DNA of 64,000 bases. It comes from Polyangium sp. y55x31. Its GTDB lineage: Bacteria; Myxococcota_A; Polyangia; Polyangiales; Polyangiaceae. Both the position numbers and the translations under genes were made by a program. The notes below the pieces were generated by a model. The model searched no databases and was not told the DNA's origin. It saw only the letters and a program-made list of their open reading frames with translations. Positions 7,973 to 16,993 of the stretch are shown piece by piece. How positions within the stretch are numbered: position 1 is the stretch's first letter; every line of letters begins with the position of its first letter. Where the stretch lies: NCBI RefSeq assembly GCF_029946505.1, contig NZ_JARZHG010000002.1, positions 310,001-374,000 of the forward strand, in the 5' to 3' direction.

Positions 7973-9604
7973 ATGCAGGCCGCGATCGTGAACACGCCCC
8001 ATCCCGTCAACGAGCCGGTGCGTTCTTATGCGCCCGGTACGGCCGAACGCGCGGAGCTCAAGGCCGCACTCGCGCGCATGTCCGGCGAGACGCTCGAGAT
8101 CCCGATGGTGATCGGCGCGAACAACGTCTTCTCGGGCCGTCTCACCGAGGTGCGCGCGCCGCACAAGCGGAGCCTGCTCCTCGCGCGCGCCCACGACGGC
8201 AATCGCAGCGACGTGGAGGAGGCGATCGAGGCCGCGCTCGGCGCGTCGCAGATGTGGAGCGAGCTGCCGTGGACGGCGCGCGCGGCGGTGTTCCTGCGCG
8301 CGGCGGAGCTGCTCGCGACGCGGTACCGGCCGCTGCTCAACGCGGCGACGATGCTCGGGCAGAGCAAGACGGCGCATCAAGCCGAGATCGACGCGGCCTG
8401 CGAGCTCATCGATTTCCTGCGCTTCAACGTGGCCTACGCGCGGCAGATCGCGACGGAGCAGCCCGAGAGCGCGCCGGGGACGTGGAACGTGATGGAGCCG
8501 CGCGCGCTCGAAGGTTTCGTCTTCGCGGCGACGCCGTTCAACTTCACGGCCATCGCGGCGAACCTGCCCGCGGCGCCGGCGATCATGGGCAACACGGTCG
8601 TGTGGAAGCCGTCGCAGAACGCGCTGCTCTCGGCGCACTGGATCATGGCGCTCTTCCGCGAGGCGGGTCTGCCCGACGGCGTGATCAACCTCGTGATGGG
8701 AGATCCGGCGGAGATCACGACGGCGGCTTTGGAGCATCCGAGCCTCGCCGGCGTGCACTTCACGGGCTCGACGCCGGTGTTCCGTTGGATGTGGCGCAAG
8801 ATCGGCGAGAACATCGATCGGTACCGGACGTACCCGCGGCTCGTGGGCGAGACGGGCGGCAAGGATTTTGTGTTTGCGCATTCGAGCGCGGATCCGACGG
8901 CGCTCGCGGTCGCGCTCGTGCGCGGCGCGTTCGAGTACCAGGGGCAAAAGTGCTCGGCGGCGTCACGCGCGTACGTGCCGAAGTCGATGTGGCCGGCGCT
9001 GAAGGAGCGCATCGTGGAGCTCACGCGGATGATCCGCGTCGGCGACGTCGCGGACTTCCGCAACTTCATGGGCGCAGTGATCGACGGTCGTGCTTACGCG
9101 CGGATCACGAGCGCGGTGGAGGAAGCGCGGAAAGGCGGACGCGCGCGGCTCATCTGCGGCGGCGAGTGGAGCGACACGGAGGGCTTCTTCATCGAGCCGA
9201 CGGTGATGGAGACCGACGATCCGAAGCACTCGCTGATGGAGACGGAGCTCTTCGGCCCGGTGCTGACGGTGTGGCCGTACGAGGATGCGAAGGTGGACGA
9301 GGCGCTCGCGCTCTGCGACGAGACGAGCCCGTACGCGCTGACGGGCGCGGTGTTCGCACGCGATCGGGTGTTCATCGAGAAGGCGAGCAAGGCGCTCCGG
9401 CGCGCAGCGGGGAACTTCTACGTGAACGACAAACCCACGGGCGCGGTGGTCGGCCAGCAGCCGTTCGGCGGCGGGCGCGCCTCGGGGACGAACGACAAGG
9501 CCGGCAGCGTGCTGAACCTCCTGCGCTGGACGTCGCCGCGCGTGATCAAAGAGAACTTCGAGCCGCCGCGCGCCGTGCCTTACCCGTTCCAGTCCGAGCC
9601 GTGA
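7973..9604 (+). CDS. pruA: L-glutamate gamma-semialdehyde (P5C) dehydrogenase
   Basis: A 543-residue aldehyde dehydrogenase that oxidises delta-1-pyrroline-5-carboxylate/glutamate semialdehyde to glutamate with NAD+, the second step of proline degradation. The N-terminal NEPVRSYAPGTAER and the phrases TPFNFTAIAANLPAAPA and FTGSTPVFRWMW are typical of the stand-alone P5CDH (RocA/ALDH4-like) class. Catalytic Glu293 (VGETGGKDF) and nucleophile Cys327 (GQKCSAASR) are 34 residues apart, as expected. No PutA-type proline dehydrogenase domain is fused and none lies nearby. ATG 7973 follows a TAGACT box; the GTG at 7955 would precede it. Confidence 0.92.
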   Translation: MQAAIVNTPHPVNEPVRSYAPGTAERAELKAALARMSGETLEIPMVIGANNVFSGRLTEVRAPHKRSLLLARAHDGNRSDVEEAIEAALGASQMWSELPWTARAAVFLRAAELLATRYRPLLNAATMLGQSKTAHQAEIDAACELIDFLRFNVAYARQIATEQPESAPGTWNVMEPRALEGFVFAATPFNFTAIAANLPAAPAIMGNTVVWKPSQNALLSAHWIMALFREAGLPDGVINLVMGDPAEITTAALEHPSLAGVHFTGSTPVFRWMWRKIGENIDRYRTYPRLVGETGGKDFVFAHSSADPTALAVALVRGAFEYQGQKCSAASRAYVPKSMWPALKERIVELTRMIRVGDVADFRNFMGAVIDGRAYARITSAVEEARKGGRARLICGGEWSDTEGFFIEPTVMETDDPKHSLMETELFGPVLTVWPYEDAKVDEALALCDETSPYALTGAVFARDRVFIEKASKALRRAAGNFYVNDKPTGAVVGQQPFGGGRASGTNDKAGSVLNLLRWTSPRVIKENFEPPRAVPYPFQSEP

Positions 9605-9620
9605 AACACGCGTTGCCGCG

Positions 9621-9917
9621 TCACTGCGGCGTGGCCTGACAAGCGCCGCCCTCGATGGCGACGCACACGCCCTTCTCCTCCTCGTAGTACGAGGCTTGCT
9701 CCTCGTAACAGTCGGCCTGGGTGGAGATGGACGCGGCGTAGGCCGAGTCTTCGGCCGCGAGCTCGACGCACGTCGACTTGCAGAGCGACTCGCTCGCGCC
9801 GGGCTGGCAGAGCGCGTTTTTCTGGCAAATGACGGCGCAACTGTCCTCGGGTGAACGGTCACCGCAGCCGGAGATCACGAAGGTCAGGACAAGGGCGAAA
9901 AGAGTCGAAAGGCGCAT
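9621..9917 (-). CDS. Small Cys-rich lipoprotein
   Basis: A 98-residue protein with a signal peptide and lipobox VISGC (Cys about 18) followed by a short acidic, Cys-rich domain (Cys in DSCAVICQ, ALCQ, LCKSTCVE, DCYEE, GVCVAIEGGAC) that probably forms several disulfides. Such secreted Cys-rich mini-proteins are common in myxobacteria; no function is known. Start chosen at the ATG that begins the signal peptide, 6 nt after a TATCCT box. It is convergent with pruA (16 bp gap) and divergent from the M3 peptidase gene. Confidence 0.75.
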   Translation of the reverse strand: MRLSTLFALVLTFVISGCGDRSPEDSCAVICQKNALCQPGASESLCKSTCVELAAEDSAYAASISTQADCYEEQASYYEEEKGVCVAIEGGACQATPQ

Positions 9918-9923
9918 GCGTCG

Positions 9924-9929
9924 AGGATA
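9924..9929 (-). promoter_or_regulatory. -10 box (TATCCT), leaderless-type
   Basis: TANNNT box 6 nt before the ATG at 9917. Confidence 0.4.
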
Positions 9930-9963
9930 ACGCAGGCGGGTTTTGGCAGAGCGCGCCGAGTGG

Positions 9964-9969
9964 TATACG
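9964..9969 (+). promoter_or_regulatory. -10 box (TATACG), leaderless-type
   Basis: TATACG lies 9 nt before the ATG at 9979 of the M3 peptidase gene; weaker match at the last base. Confidence 0.35.
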
Positions 9970-9978
9970 GGCGCTCCG

Positions 9979-12114
9979 ATGCGTACCCCGAGCTTCGCCC
10001 TGGTCTCGCTCGCTCTCGCCCTCCTCGCCTGCGGTGGCTCGACGCCCGAGCCCGTGACGCCGCCGAACACCGACGCGGACACGGTCAAGACGAGCTTCAC
10101 AGCGACGACAGAAAAGCCCGCGGATCCGCCGCCCGCGCCCGCCGCGAAGGCCGCATTCGATCCGGTGGCGATCGGCATGACGCCGGACGGCGCGCGCAAG
10201 CTCTGCGACGAGCACCTCGCGAAGGCAAAGGGCCTCGTCAACGACATCAAGGCGCTGAAAGGCGCGCCGGCGGACAAGCTCACGTTCGCGTCGACGGTGG
10301 GCCGCTTCGACGACGTGATCCTCGAGCTCGCGAGTGCCGGCGAGTTCCCGTACCTGATGGGCGTGGCGCACCCGGAAGCGGCGGTGCGCGAGGCGGCGAA
10401 GGCCTGCGAGCCGAAGACGGACGCCTTCCAGACATCGCTCTGGCTCGACGCGGACGTGGCCGCGGTGATCCAGGCCTACGCGAAGAAGGGCGAGAAGCTC
10501 GAAGGCGAGCGCGCGCGCCTGCTCGCGGACGTGCTGCGTGACTTCCGGCGCAACGGGCTCGAGCTACCCGCGGAGAAGCAGGCGCGCCTGCGCGAGCTCA
10601 ACGCCGAGATCACGAAGAAGGGCCAGGAGTTCATGTCGAACATCGGCGCTTCGACGGAGTGGATCGAGGTCGATCCGAAGGAGCTCGAAGGCCTGCCGAA
10701 GGAGTACGTCGCGAGCCACAAGCCGAACGACAAGAACAAGGTCCGCATCTCGACGGACTACCCGGACTACTTCCCGTTCATCACGTACGCGAAGAACCGC
10801 AAGCTCGCGCTCGAGCTCTACGTGAAGTTCACGAACCGCGGGGGCAAGCAGAACGTCCGGCTGCTCGAAGAGCTGCTCGCGCGGAGGACCGAGAAGGCGA
10901 AGCTGCTCGGCTACGAGACGTGGGCGGACTACGCGATCGAGCCGCGCATGGCGAAGAGCCGGAAGAACGTCCGCGAGTTCCTCGACAACCTCTCGGCCGC
11001 GCTGAAGGACCCGGTGAAGGGCGAGCTCGAGGAGCTGCGCAAGGAGCACGTGCGGCTCGGCGGGAAGAAGACGGACGTCCTCTATCCGGGGGATCGGTAC
11101 TACCTCGAGGACAAGGTCCGGAAGGCCAAGTACAACTTCGACTCGCAGGCGCTCGCCGAGTACTTCGAGATCGGCGCGGTGAAGAAGGGCCTGCTCGACA
11201 TCACCGCGCGGATGTACGGGCTCGAGTACCGCGAGGTGCCGGCCGCCGCGTGGCACCCAGACGTGACGGCGTACGAGGTGTGGTCGAAGGGCGAGAAGAT
11301 CGGGAAGTTCTATCTCGATCTCTACGCGCGGGCCGACAAGTACAAGCACGCGGCGATGTTCGGCGTGCGCACGGCGAAGCGCCTGCCCGACGGGACGTGG
11401 CAACAGCCGATGGCCGCGCTCGTGTGCAACTTCCCGAAGTCGGAGGGCAGCCAGCCGGGCCTGATGTCGCACGAGGAGGTGACGACGTTCTTCCACGAGT
11501 TCGGCCACGTGCTGCATCAGCTCCTCACGCGCTCGGAGCTCGCGACGTACTCGGGCTCGAACGCGGTGCGCGACTTCGTGGAGGCGCCGTCGCAGATGTT
11601 CGAGGAGTGGGCGTGGTCGCGCGAGGTGCTCGACACGTTCGCGCGGCACTACAAGACGGGCGAGAAGATCCCGGACGCGCTCTTCGCGGCGATGACGAAG
11701 GCGCGCACGTTCGGGCTCGCGCTCGCGACGCAAAGGCAGCTCTTCCTCGCTTCGCTGGATCAGGAGCTCCACGCCCGCGCGACGCCGTTCGATACGACGA
11801 AGGTCGTCGAGGAGGTGCAAGGCAAGGTGGACGTGTTCCCGTACGTGAAGGGGACGCACTTCCAGTCGAGCTTCGGGCACCTCATCGGCTATGACGCCGG
11901 CTACTACGGCTACCAGTGGGCGCTGAGCCTGTCGCGCGACGTGCTGACGCGCTTCCGCAAGGAAGGCCTGCTCAACACGGCGACGGCCGAGGCATGGCGG
12001 ACCGAGGTGCTGTCGAAGGGCGGCGGCGAGGACGAGCGGACGATGATCTCGCGCTTCCTCGGCCGCGCGCCGAGCCACGACGCGTACTTCGCGTACCTCA
12101 AGGGCAAGGAGTAA
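9979..12114 (+). CDS. M3 family zinc metallopeptidase, predicted lipoprotein
   Basis: A 711-residue thimet-oligopeptidase-like enzyme. The catalytic motif HEFGH (residues 506-510, in TTFFHEFGHVLHQLL) supplies two zinc ligands and the general base; the third ligand Glu lies in FVEAPSQMFEEW about 25 residues on. M3 peptidases cleave short peptides inside a deep channel. Unusually, the N-terminus is a lipoprotein signal (SLALALLACGGS, lipobox LLAC) followed by a Pro/Thr/Ala linker to about residue 55, so this copy is predicted to act in the periplasm or on the outer membrane, whereas the family is normally cytosolic. Start ATG 9979 begins the signal peptide. It converges on the TPR gene. Confidence 0.9.
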   Translation: MRTPSFALVSLALALLACGGSTPEPVTPPNTDADTVKTSFTATTEKPADPPPAPAAKAAFDPVAIGMTPDGARKLCDEHLAKAKGLVNDIKALKGAPADKLTFASTVGRFDDVILELASAGEFPYLMGVAHPEAAVREAAKACEPKTDAFQTSLWLDADVAAVIQAYAKKGEKLEGERARLLADVLRDFRRNGLELPAEKQARLRELNAEITKKGQEFMSNIGASTEWIEVDPKELEGLPKEYVASHKPNDKNKVRISTDYPDYFPFITYAKNRKLALELYVKFTNRGGKQNVRLLEELLARRTEKAKLLGYETWADYAIEPRMAKSRKNVREFLDNLSAALKDPVKGELEELRKEHVRLGGKKTDVLYPGDRYYLEDKVRKAKYNFDSQALAEYFEIGAVKKGLLDITARMYGLEYREVPAAAWHPDVTAYEVWSKGEKIGKFYLDLYARADKYKHAAMFGVRTAKRLPDGTWQQPMAALVCNFPKSEGSQPGLMSHEEVTTFFHEFGHVLHQLLTRSELATYSGSNAVRDFVEAPSQMFEEWAWSREVLDTFARHYKTGEKIPDALFAAMTKARTFGLALATQRQLFLASLDQELHARATPFDTTKVVEEVQGKVDVFPYVKGTHFQSSFGHLIGYDAGYYGYQWALSLSRDVLTRFRKEGLLNTATAEAWRTEVLSKGGGEDERTMISRFLGRAPSHDAYFAYLKGKE

Positions 12115-12128
12115 TTCCCTCCCGCCCA

Positions 12129-12168
12129 TAGCGCGTGGGGTGCGCGCGCCTCGCGCCCCCCACCGCTA
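12129..12168. terminator. Hairpin between convergent genes
   Basis: TAGCG-c-GTGGGG pairs with CCCCAC-CGCTA (11 bp with one bulge), with further GC pairing inside the loop. It lies between the M3 peptidase stop and the TPR gene stop, overlapping the latter. No T-tract; probably a bidirectional terminator. Confidence 0.45.
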
Positions 12169-15100
12169 AGGCTGTACCGAGATCCCCATCGCCTCGCGCA
12201 GCGTGGCGTGCCCCTCGGAGACCGTGAACCCGAGCAGATCGGCGATCTTCGTCTCCGCGTCGAGCGCGCCGCGCGGCTCGGCGCGGAGCAGCGTCGCGAC
12301 CACGTCGAGACTGCCGCAGAGCAGGTAGCCCGCGCGCGTCGCGCATCGCTCCACGGCCGCGGCCCAGCGCGGTAGGTCTGGACGAACGCTCGCGGCGGCG
12401 AACGCGGAGACGGCTTCTTCCAGCGCCTTGCGTTGCTCCTCGTCGAGGTGCGCTTCGAAGTGCGGCTTGAACGCGAGCACGACGTCGCGGACCTTCGCGG
12501 GAATCGGCTCGTTCGGCAGTGCGATCGCGATGGCGGTGACGAAACACGCGCTGAGCTCTTCGAGCGACGGATAAAAGAGCAGGAGCCGGTGGTGGCCCAC
12601 GTGGTACGTGAGGTGCCGGCCCACGAGGAACGCGAGCTCCGCGAGCGTGCGGCCGCGCAGCGCGTGTTGACCCGCGAGGACCGTGGCGTCCGCCGCGGGG
12701 ATGGCCACGAGGCTCACGGCGGCGTCCTCGCGCACGTACACGTCGGGCGGCGTCACGCCGAGGAAATGGCTACCCCAGGCGAACGAGCGCACGATCGAGA
12801 TCGTGCTGCGCTGAAGGTCCTGCTTCTGCGACGGATCGAGCGCCGGGAGCCTTCCTTCATCGGCGAGCTGTTCGAGACGCGCGGCGATCGCGGCGCCCGC
12901 GATCGCTTCGAGTACGCCTTCGGTGAGCGTGTCCCTTCGCTCGTCCCGCAAGAGATCCCAGCCCTCGGCGGGCATCGCGCTCAGGAAGCGCGGCACGCCG
13001 TTCGGCTTGTGCTCGTCGTAGAGGAAGCGCTCGCGCGACTCGGCGACGCCGAGGTGCGCGGTGACGACCGACGCGGCGAACGCGACGTCCGGCTGCCGGA
13101 GCTTCTGCGCGACGTCGAAGATGTCGTGGAAGGACTGAGCGCGCTGCGGATCGAGCTTCGCCGCGTCGCGCAGGTGGACGAGCGCGCGCTCGTGCCGGCC
13201 GATCGTGCGCGCGAGATCCGCGACGACGAGGTGGCCGCCGAGATCGTCGGGCCGCTCGTCGACCGAGCGCTCGAAGTAGGCGAGCGCGACGAGCGGATCC
13301 TCCAGATGATCGCGGAAGAGGAGCCCGAGGCGACGCCCGATCTCCCACGCCGCGCGGCGCCGCGCCTCGCCCTGCGGCAGCCGATCGAGGCGGGAAAGCG
13401 CGCGCCGGTAGATCGCTTCGAGCTGGCTCCACTCCTGCCGCTCCGAGAGGATCCGCGCGAGGGTGTCGAGCGGCTCGAGCATGCTGGAGTCGCTGTCGAT
13501 CGCGAGCTCGAGCATCTCGATCGCGAGCTCGTCGCGGCCGATGTCCTGGCAATACGTCGCGAGCTCGAGGTACGTCGCGGCGCGATCGCGCGGGACCGGC
13601 GTGAGCTCCGCGATGCGGCGGCGGGTCTCGATCGCCTTGTCGATCTCGCTCGTGTGCTCGTACAGGCGGCGGAGCTTGCCGAGCACCACGAGATCCTCGG
13701 GGCGGATGTCGCGGGCGCGCTCGAACGACGAGCGTGCACGCGCGGAATCGGAGCCGATGCTCTCCCAGCGCTCGCCGAACTCCATCAGGTGCTCGAAGCG
13801 CTCGGTCTGGCTCGTGAGCGTCGCGAGCAGGCGCTCCTCGGCGGCGTGGACGGCGCGGAAATCACGCTCGGCCACGTTGAGCACGACGAGCGCTTCGAGC
13901 GCGGGGCGGTACTCGGGGCGCAGCGTGAGCGCCTTGTCGAGGTTCGAGATCGCTTCCTTGCGCTTCTCCTGGCTCCACTTCGCGGTCGCGAGGCGAACGT
14001 AGAGCTCGGCGCGCTCCTCGGTGTCGCCGGGCGCGAGGTGGCCGAGCGCCTTTCGATACTCGGCGAGCGCGCCCTCGTGATCCCTGGAGGCGAGCATCGC
14101 GTCGCCCGCGTCGCGATGGCGCACCGCGGGCGACGTCTCCACCGCCGGCGGCGTCTCGGGCGCAGGCGAAGCATTCGTCGACGTGGTCGGCGCGTCCGGC
14201 GGCGAGGAGATGCGAGGCGACGCGACCGTGGTCGCCGAAGGCTCGGGGATCGCCGGCACGACGGTGATGCGCGGCGCAGGCGCAGGCGTGATCTCATCGG
14301 CCTGCGGGCTCGGCGTCGTCGCGGGCGCGACCGATGGCGGCGAAGGCTCCTGGATGATGACGCGAGGGACCGACGCTTCGGGGCGCGTGAACGAGCGATC
14401 CTCGGGCAACGTCGTCGCCACGTACGCCGCAGAGGGCTCGCTCGCCTGGAGGATCGGCGCAGGTTCGGGCGCGATCTCCGGCGCAGGTTCCGGCGCGATC
14501 TCCGGCGCGACCTCCGCCGCGGGCTCCGGCGCGATCTCCGGCGCGGGCTCGGCTGCCTTGGCCTCGGGCGACGTCGAGCTCGGCATGATGCGCGAGCGCA
14601 ACGTCGTCGCGGGCCCGCCCTCGCCGAACGCGCCGTCGTCGAGCACGACGTCCACGCTCGACGGCATGTTCTCCGGTGAGATCTCCCGGAGCGGCGGCGC
14701 ATCGATGGCCTCGACGCGCACGGAGCGCGCGAGCGGCTTGCCGAGAGATCCGAGCAGCGCCTCGGCCGCCTCCGATTCGAGCGTCACCTCTTCGAGGCGC
14801 TCGCCGAGCGCCAGCGCTTCCGCGTCGAGCGTCGCGGGCGCGTCCGCCATCGCCGGCACGCCCGCGTCTTTCCAGATCGCCGATCCGACGGGCACCGGGA
14901 TGAGCGCGAACGGCGTCCAGCCGCGCGCGTGCGCGAAGCACGGCACCACGCCGACGAGCCCTTCCTTGATGCGCTCGTAGAGCATCCGCGCGAGCAGACC
15001 CGTCTCCGCGTCCGCGTCGTCGAACGCGTTGATGAGCGCGCGCGTGAACGGCGACGGCCGCTCCTCGATGGCGGGCGACGAGGGCCGCGCCGCGATGAGA

Positions 15101-15555
15101 AGCTCGATCCCGCTGCGCTGCGGGCTCACGGCATCCTTCGCGGCGGCCACGACGGTCGCGCTGCGGAACGGATCGGCGGGCGCGGGCGCGTGGCGGCACT
15201 CGAGCACGAAGAGCACGGGCCCCGACACGTGATCGTGAAAGACGGCGACCACGTCCGCGAGCGCATCGCCCGTCTGCGGGTTTTCGGGATCGAGGCAAAG
15301 GAAAAACTCGCCGTCGACCGAGACCGCGACCGGGCTCGAGACATAGAAGAGGATCTCGTCCTCCGGGCCCGGCTTGCGCTCGTTGAAGAGCGTGTCGAGC
15401 TGCTCGGCGAGATCCACGTGGGGATCGATGTCCACCACCTCGAACGCCGTGTCTTCCAGGGGAAGACGCGAGCGGAGGATGTCGCCGTCGAGCGCGCCCG
15501 GCGGGGCGCGCATGTCGGAGAGGAGCGAGGGCGTCGCGACGATCGCCAAGCGCAT
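12166..15555 (-). CDS. Degenerate caspase-like / TPR protein (1129 aa)
   Basis: A large protein in three parts. (1) Residues about 1-215 follow the layout of caspase-like (peptidase C14) domains: a beta strand MRLAIVAT, then EILFYVSSP (70-75) where active members have YxSGHG, then VLFVLECRHA (Cys120) where they have LDACRSG. The catalytic His motif is absent, so it is probably a pseudo-protease. (2) Residues about 300-470 are Pro/Ala/Glu-rich with APEIAPEPA-type repeats, a likely flexible linker. (3) From about 480 there are TPR helices (LASRDHEGALAEYRKAL; EKRKEAISNLDKALTL), then a conserved alpha-helical C-terminal domain of about 300 residues that I do not recognise. It is the last gene of an FHA-kinase-TPR operon and may be a scaffold or kinase target. 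No signal peptide is seen. Confidence 0.75.
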   Translation of the reverse strand: MRLAIVATPSLLSDMRAPPGALDGDILRSRLPLEDTAFEVVDIDPHVDLAEQLDTLFNERKPGPEDEILFYVSSPVAVSVDGEFFLCLDPENPQTGDALADVVAVFHDHVSGPVLFVLECRHAPAPADPFRSATVVAAAKDAVSPQRSGIELLIAARPSSPAIEERPSPFTRALINAFDDADAETGLLARMLYERIKEGLVGVVPCFAHARGWTPFALIPVPVGSAIWKDAGVPAMADAPATLDAEALALGERLEEVTLESEAAEALLGSLGKPLARSVRVEAIDAPPLREISPENMPSSVDVVLDDGAFGEGGPATTLRSRIMPSSTSPEAKAAEPAPEIAPEPAAEVAPEIAPEPAPEIAPEPAPILQASEPSAAYVATTLPEDRSFTRPEASVPRVIIQEPSPPSVAPATTPSPQADEITPAPAPRITVVPAIPEPSATTVASPRISSPPDAPTTSTNASPAPETPPAVETSPAVRHRDAGDAMLASRDHEGALAEYRKALGHLAPGDTEERAELYVRLATAKWSQEKRKEAISNLDKALTLRPEYRPALEALVVLNVAERDFRAVHAAEERLLATLTSQTERFEHLMEFGERWESIGSDSARARSSFERARDIRPEDLVVLGKLRRLYEHTSEIDKAIETRRRIAELTPVPRDRAATYLELATYCQDIGRDELAIEMLELAIDSDSSMLEPLDTLARILSERQEWSQLEAIYRRALSRLDRLPQGEARRRAAWEIGRRLGLLFRDHLEDPLVALAYFERSVDERPDDLGGHLVVADLARTIGRHERALVHLRDAAKLDPQRAQSFHDIFDVAQKLRQPDVAFAASVVTAHLGVAESRERFLYDEHKPNGVPRFLSAMPAEGWDLLRDERRDTLTEGVLEAIAGAAIAARLEQLADEGRLPALDPSQKQDLQRSTISIVRSFAWGSHFLGVTPPDVYVREDAAVSLVAIPAADATVLAGQHALRGRTLAELAFLVGRHLTYHVGHHRLLLFYPSLEELSACFVTAIAIALPNEPIPAKVRDVVLAFKPHFEAHLDEEQRKALEEAVSAFAAASVRPDLPRWAAAVERCATRAGYLLCGSLDVVATLLRAEPRGALDAETKIADLLGFTVSEGHATLREAMGISVQP

Positions 15556-15691
15556 CAGGCTGCTCCCGGGCCGCGGGCCTTCATCGAATCCGGGAATCTA
15601 CCAGGCCTCGGGCACGGAGAGCGCGGCGAACGACAAGCCCCCGAGGGCCAGGCGCTTCCGGTATCCTGGGCCGCACCGAAGTCGGAGAGGC

Positions 15692-16993
15692 TCACGGGCC
15701 GAACGCCTGCGCCGTGGGCAGACGCCCGACCAGCTCGGCGCCGTTCGCCGGGCGGCGCTCGTCCGGGCCGATGCACACGTCGGCGACGGCGCGCCACCGC
15801 GCGGCCTCGTCCGCGGCGATGCCCCGCTCCCCGAGCCTGTGGAGCACGTCTTCGAGCACGCGGCCGTAGCCGTACACGTCGTCGCGCGGGTCGCTCGCTC
15901 GGCCGGCGATACGTTCGGGCGAGACGTATCCGGCGCTGCCGCCTTCCCCGCGGGCGCCGAGCGGACGAGCGATGCCGAAGTCGCCGAGCAAGGGCTCCCC
16001 GGTGTCCCGGAGGAGCACGTTCGCCGGCTTGACGTCCGCGTGGACGAACCCTCCGGCGTGCAGCCGCGCGAGCGCCCGGGCGAGCGGGAGCGCCCAGCGA
16101 TCGATCGGGACGAGCGCCGCGAGATCTCCCCGCGCAAGCACGTCGCGCACCGAGCCCCGCGGGATCCACTCGAGCGCGAGCCAGCCTTCCTCGGGATCCG
16201 CGTCGAGCACGCGGATCACGCCGGGTCCACGCATCCGATCGGCGAGCCGCGCCTCGCGTTCGAGGTGCTCTCGGTCACGACCACGCCGATGGTAGACCTT
16301 GAACGCGAGGCGCCGACCGAGCAGCTCGTCCTCGGCCTCGTAGACGGTCCCGGCGCCGCCACGCGCGACTTCGCGCAAAAGCCGAAACGGCGCGCGTGCG
16401 CCGGCGTCCGTCACGACCGTGGCCTCGTCGAGCCGTCGCGCCGGACCGGGCGCTGCGCCGAGCGCCGCGCGCCATCGCGTGTGCCGCTCCCGCGCGCCCG
16501 GCGTGTCGATGCTCCGCGCGAGCACGCGCTCGATCGTTCCGAGCGCCCGCGGAAGCTGACCGAGCGAAGCGTGCAGATCCGCCGCAAGCAAAAGTGCCGG
16601 CGTGCTCGACGCGTTCGCCAGCGCTTCGAGCGCGCCCTTCTCGTCGCCGCGCGCAGCGAGGATGTCCGCGCACGCGAGCCGCACGGCCTCGGGCACCACG
16701 TGATCCTCGGCGGCTTCGAGCACACGCGCCGCGGCCTCGGCTTCGCGCACCGTCCCGCGCGCCTTGCGCAAGAGCAGGATCGCTTGCTCCTCGCTCGGGC
16801 CATCCGGCGCGCCCACGCGCGCGAGCTGCGCGAGCTCGGCGGACACCTCGTCCATCACGGGGCGGGCGCGCTCGCCGCGTCTCTCTTCCACCGCGGTGTT
16901 CGCGCGCTCGTCCGCGCCGCGCGGGGCCTCCTCATCCGCGGCCTCCTCGCTCTCGCCGAAGAGCCGCCCCTTGATCCTCCGCCACAAACTCAC
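15692..16993 (-). CDS. Ser/Thr protein kinase with N-terminal helical repeat region
   Basis: A 433-residue Hanks-type kinase. The kinase domain is C-terminal: glycine loop ARGGAGTVYEA (about 210-220), Lys232 (AFKVYH), Glu in LEREARL (about 245), catalytic loop HADVKPAN (318-325), DFG (338-340) and SPE (358-360); all key residues are present, so it should be active. Residues 1-200 are charged then helical, resembling TPR-like repeats (LLLRKARGTVREAEAAARVL). No membrane segment, so cytosolic. Start GTG 16993 overlaps the FHA gene stop by 4 bp (GTGA), indicating translational coupling. An FHA protein upstream and a TPR scaffold downstream suggest a phospho-signalling cassette. Confidence 0.9.
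   Translation of the reverse strand: MSLWRRIKGRLFGESEEAADEEAPRGADERANTAVEERRGERARPVMDEVSAELAQLARVGAPDGPSEEQAILLLRKARGTVREAEAAARVLEAAEDHVVPEAVRLACADILAARGDEKGALEALANASSTPALLLAADLHASLGQLPRALGTIERVLARSIDTPGARERHTRWRAALGAAPGPARRLDEATVVTDAGARAPFRLLREVARGGAGTVYEAEDELLGRRLAFKVYHRRGRDREHLEREARLADRMRGPGVIRVLDADPEEGWLALEWIPRGSVRDVLARGDLAALVPIDRWALPLARALARLHAGGFVHADVKPANVLLRDTGEPLLGDFGIARPLGARGEGGSAGYVSPERIAGRASDPRDDVYGYGRVLEDVLHRLGERGIAADEAARWRAVADVCIGPDERRPANGAELVGRLPTAQAFGP

Noticed and set aside
14450-14560. Repeated GGCGCGATCTCC-like units, possible noncoding repeat
   Set aside because: They encode the Pro/Ala/Glu/Ile linker of the 1129-residue protein in the correct frame.
12166-15555. Active caspase-like protease
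   Set aside because: The GHG histidine motif is replaced by SSP, so catalysis by the usual dyad is not possible.
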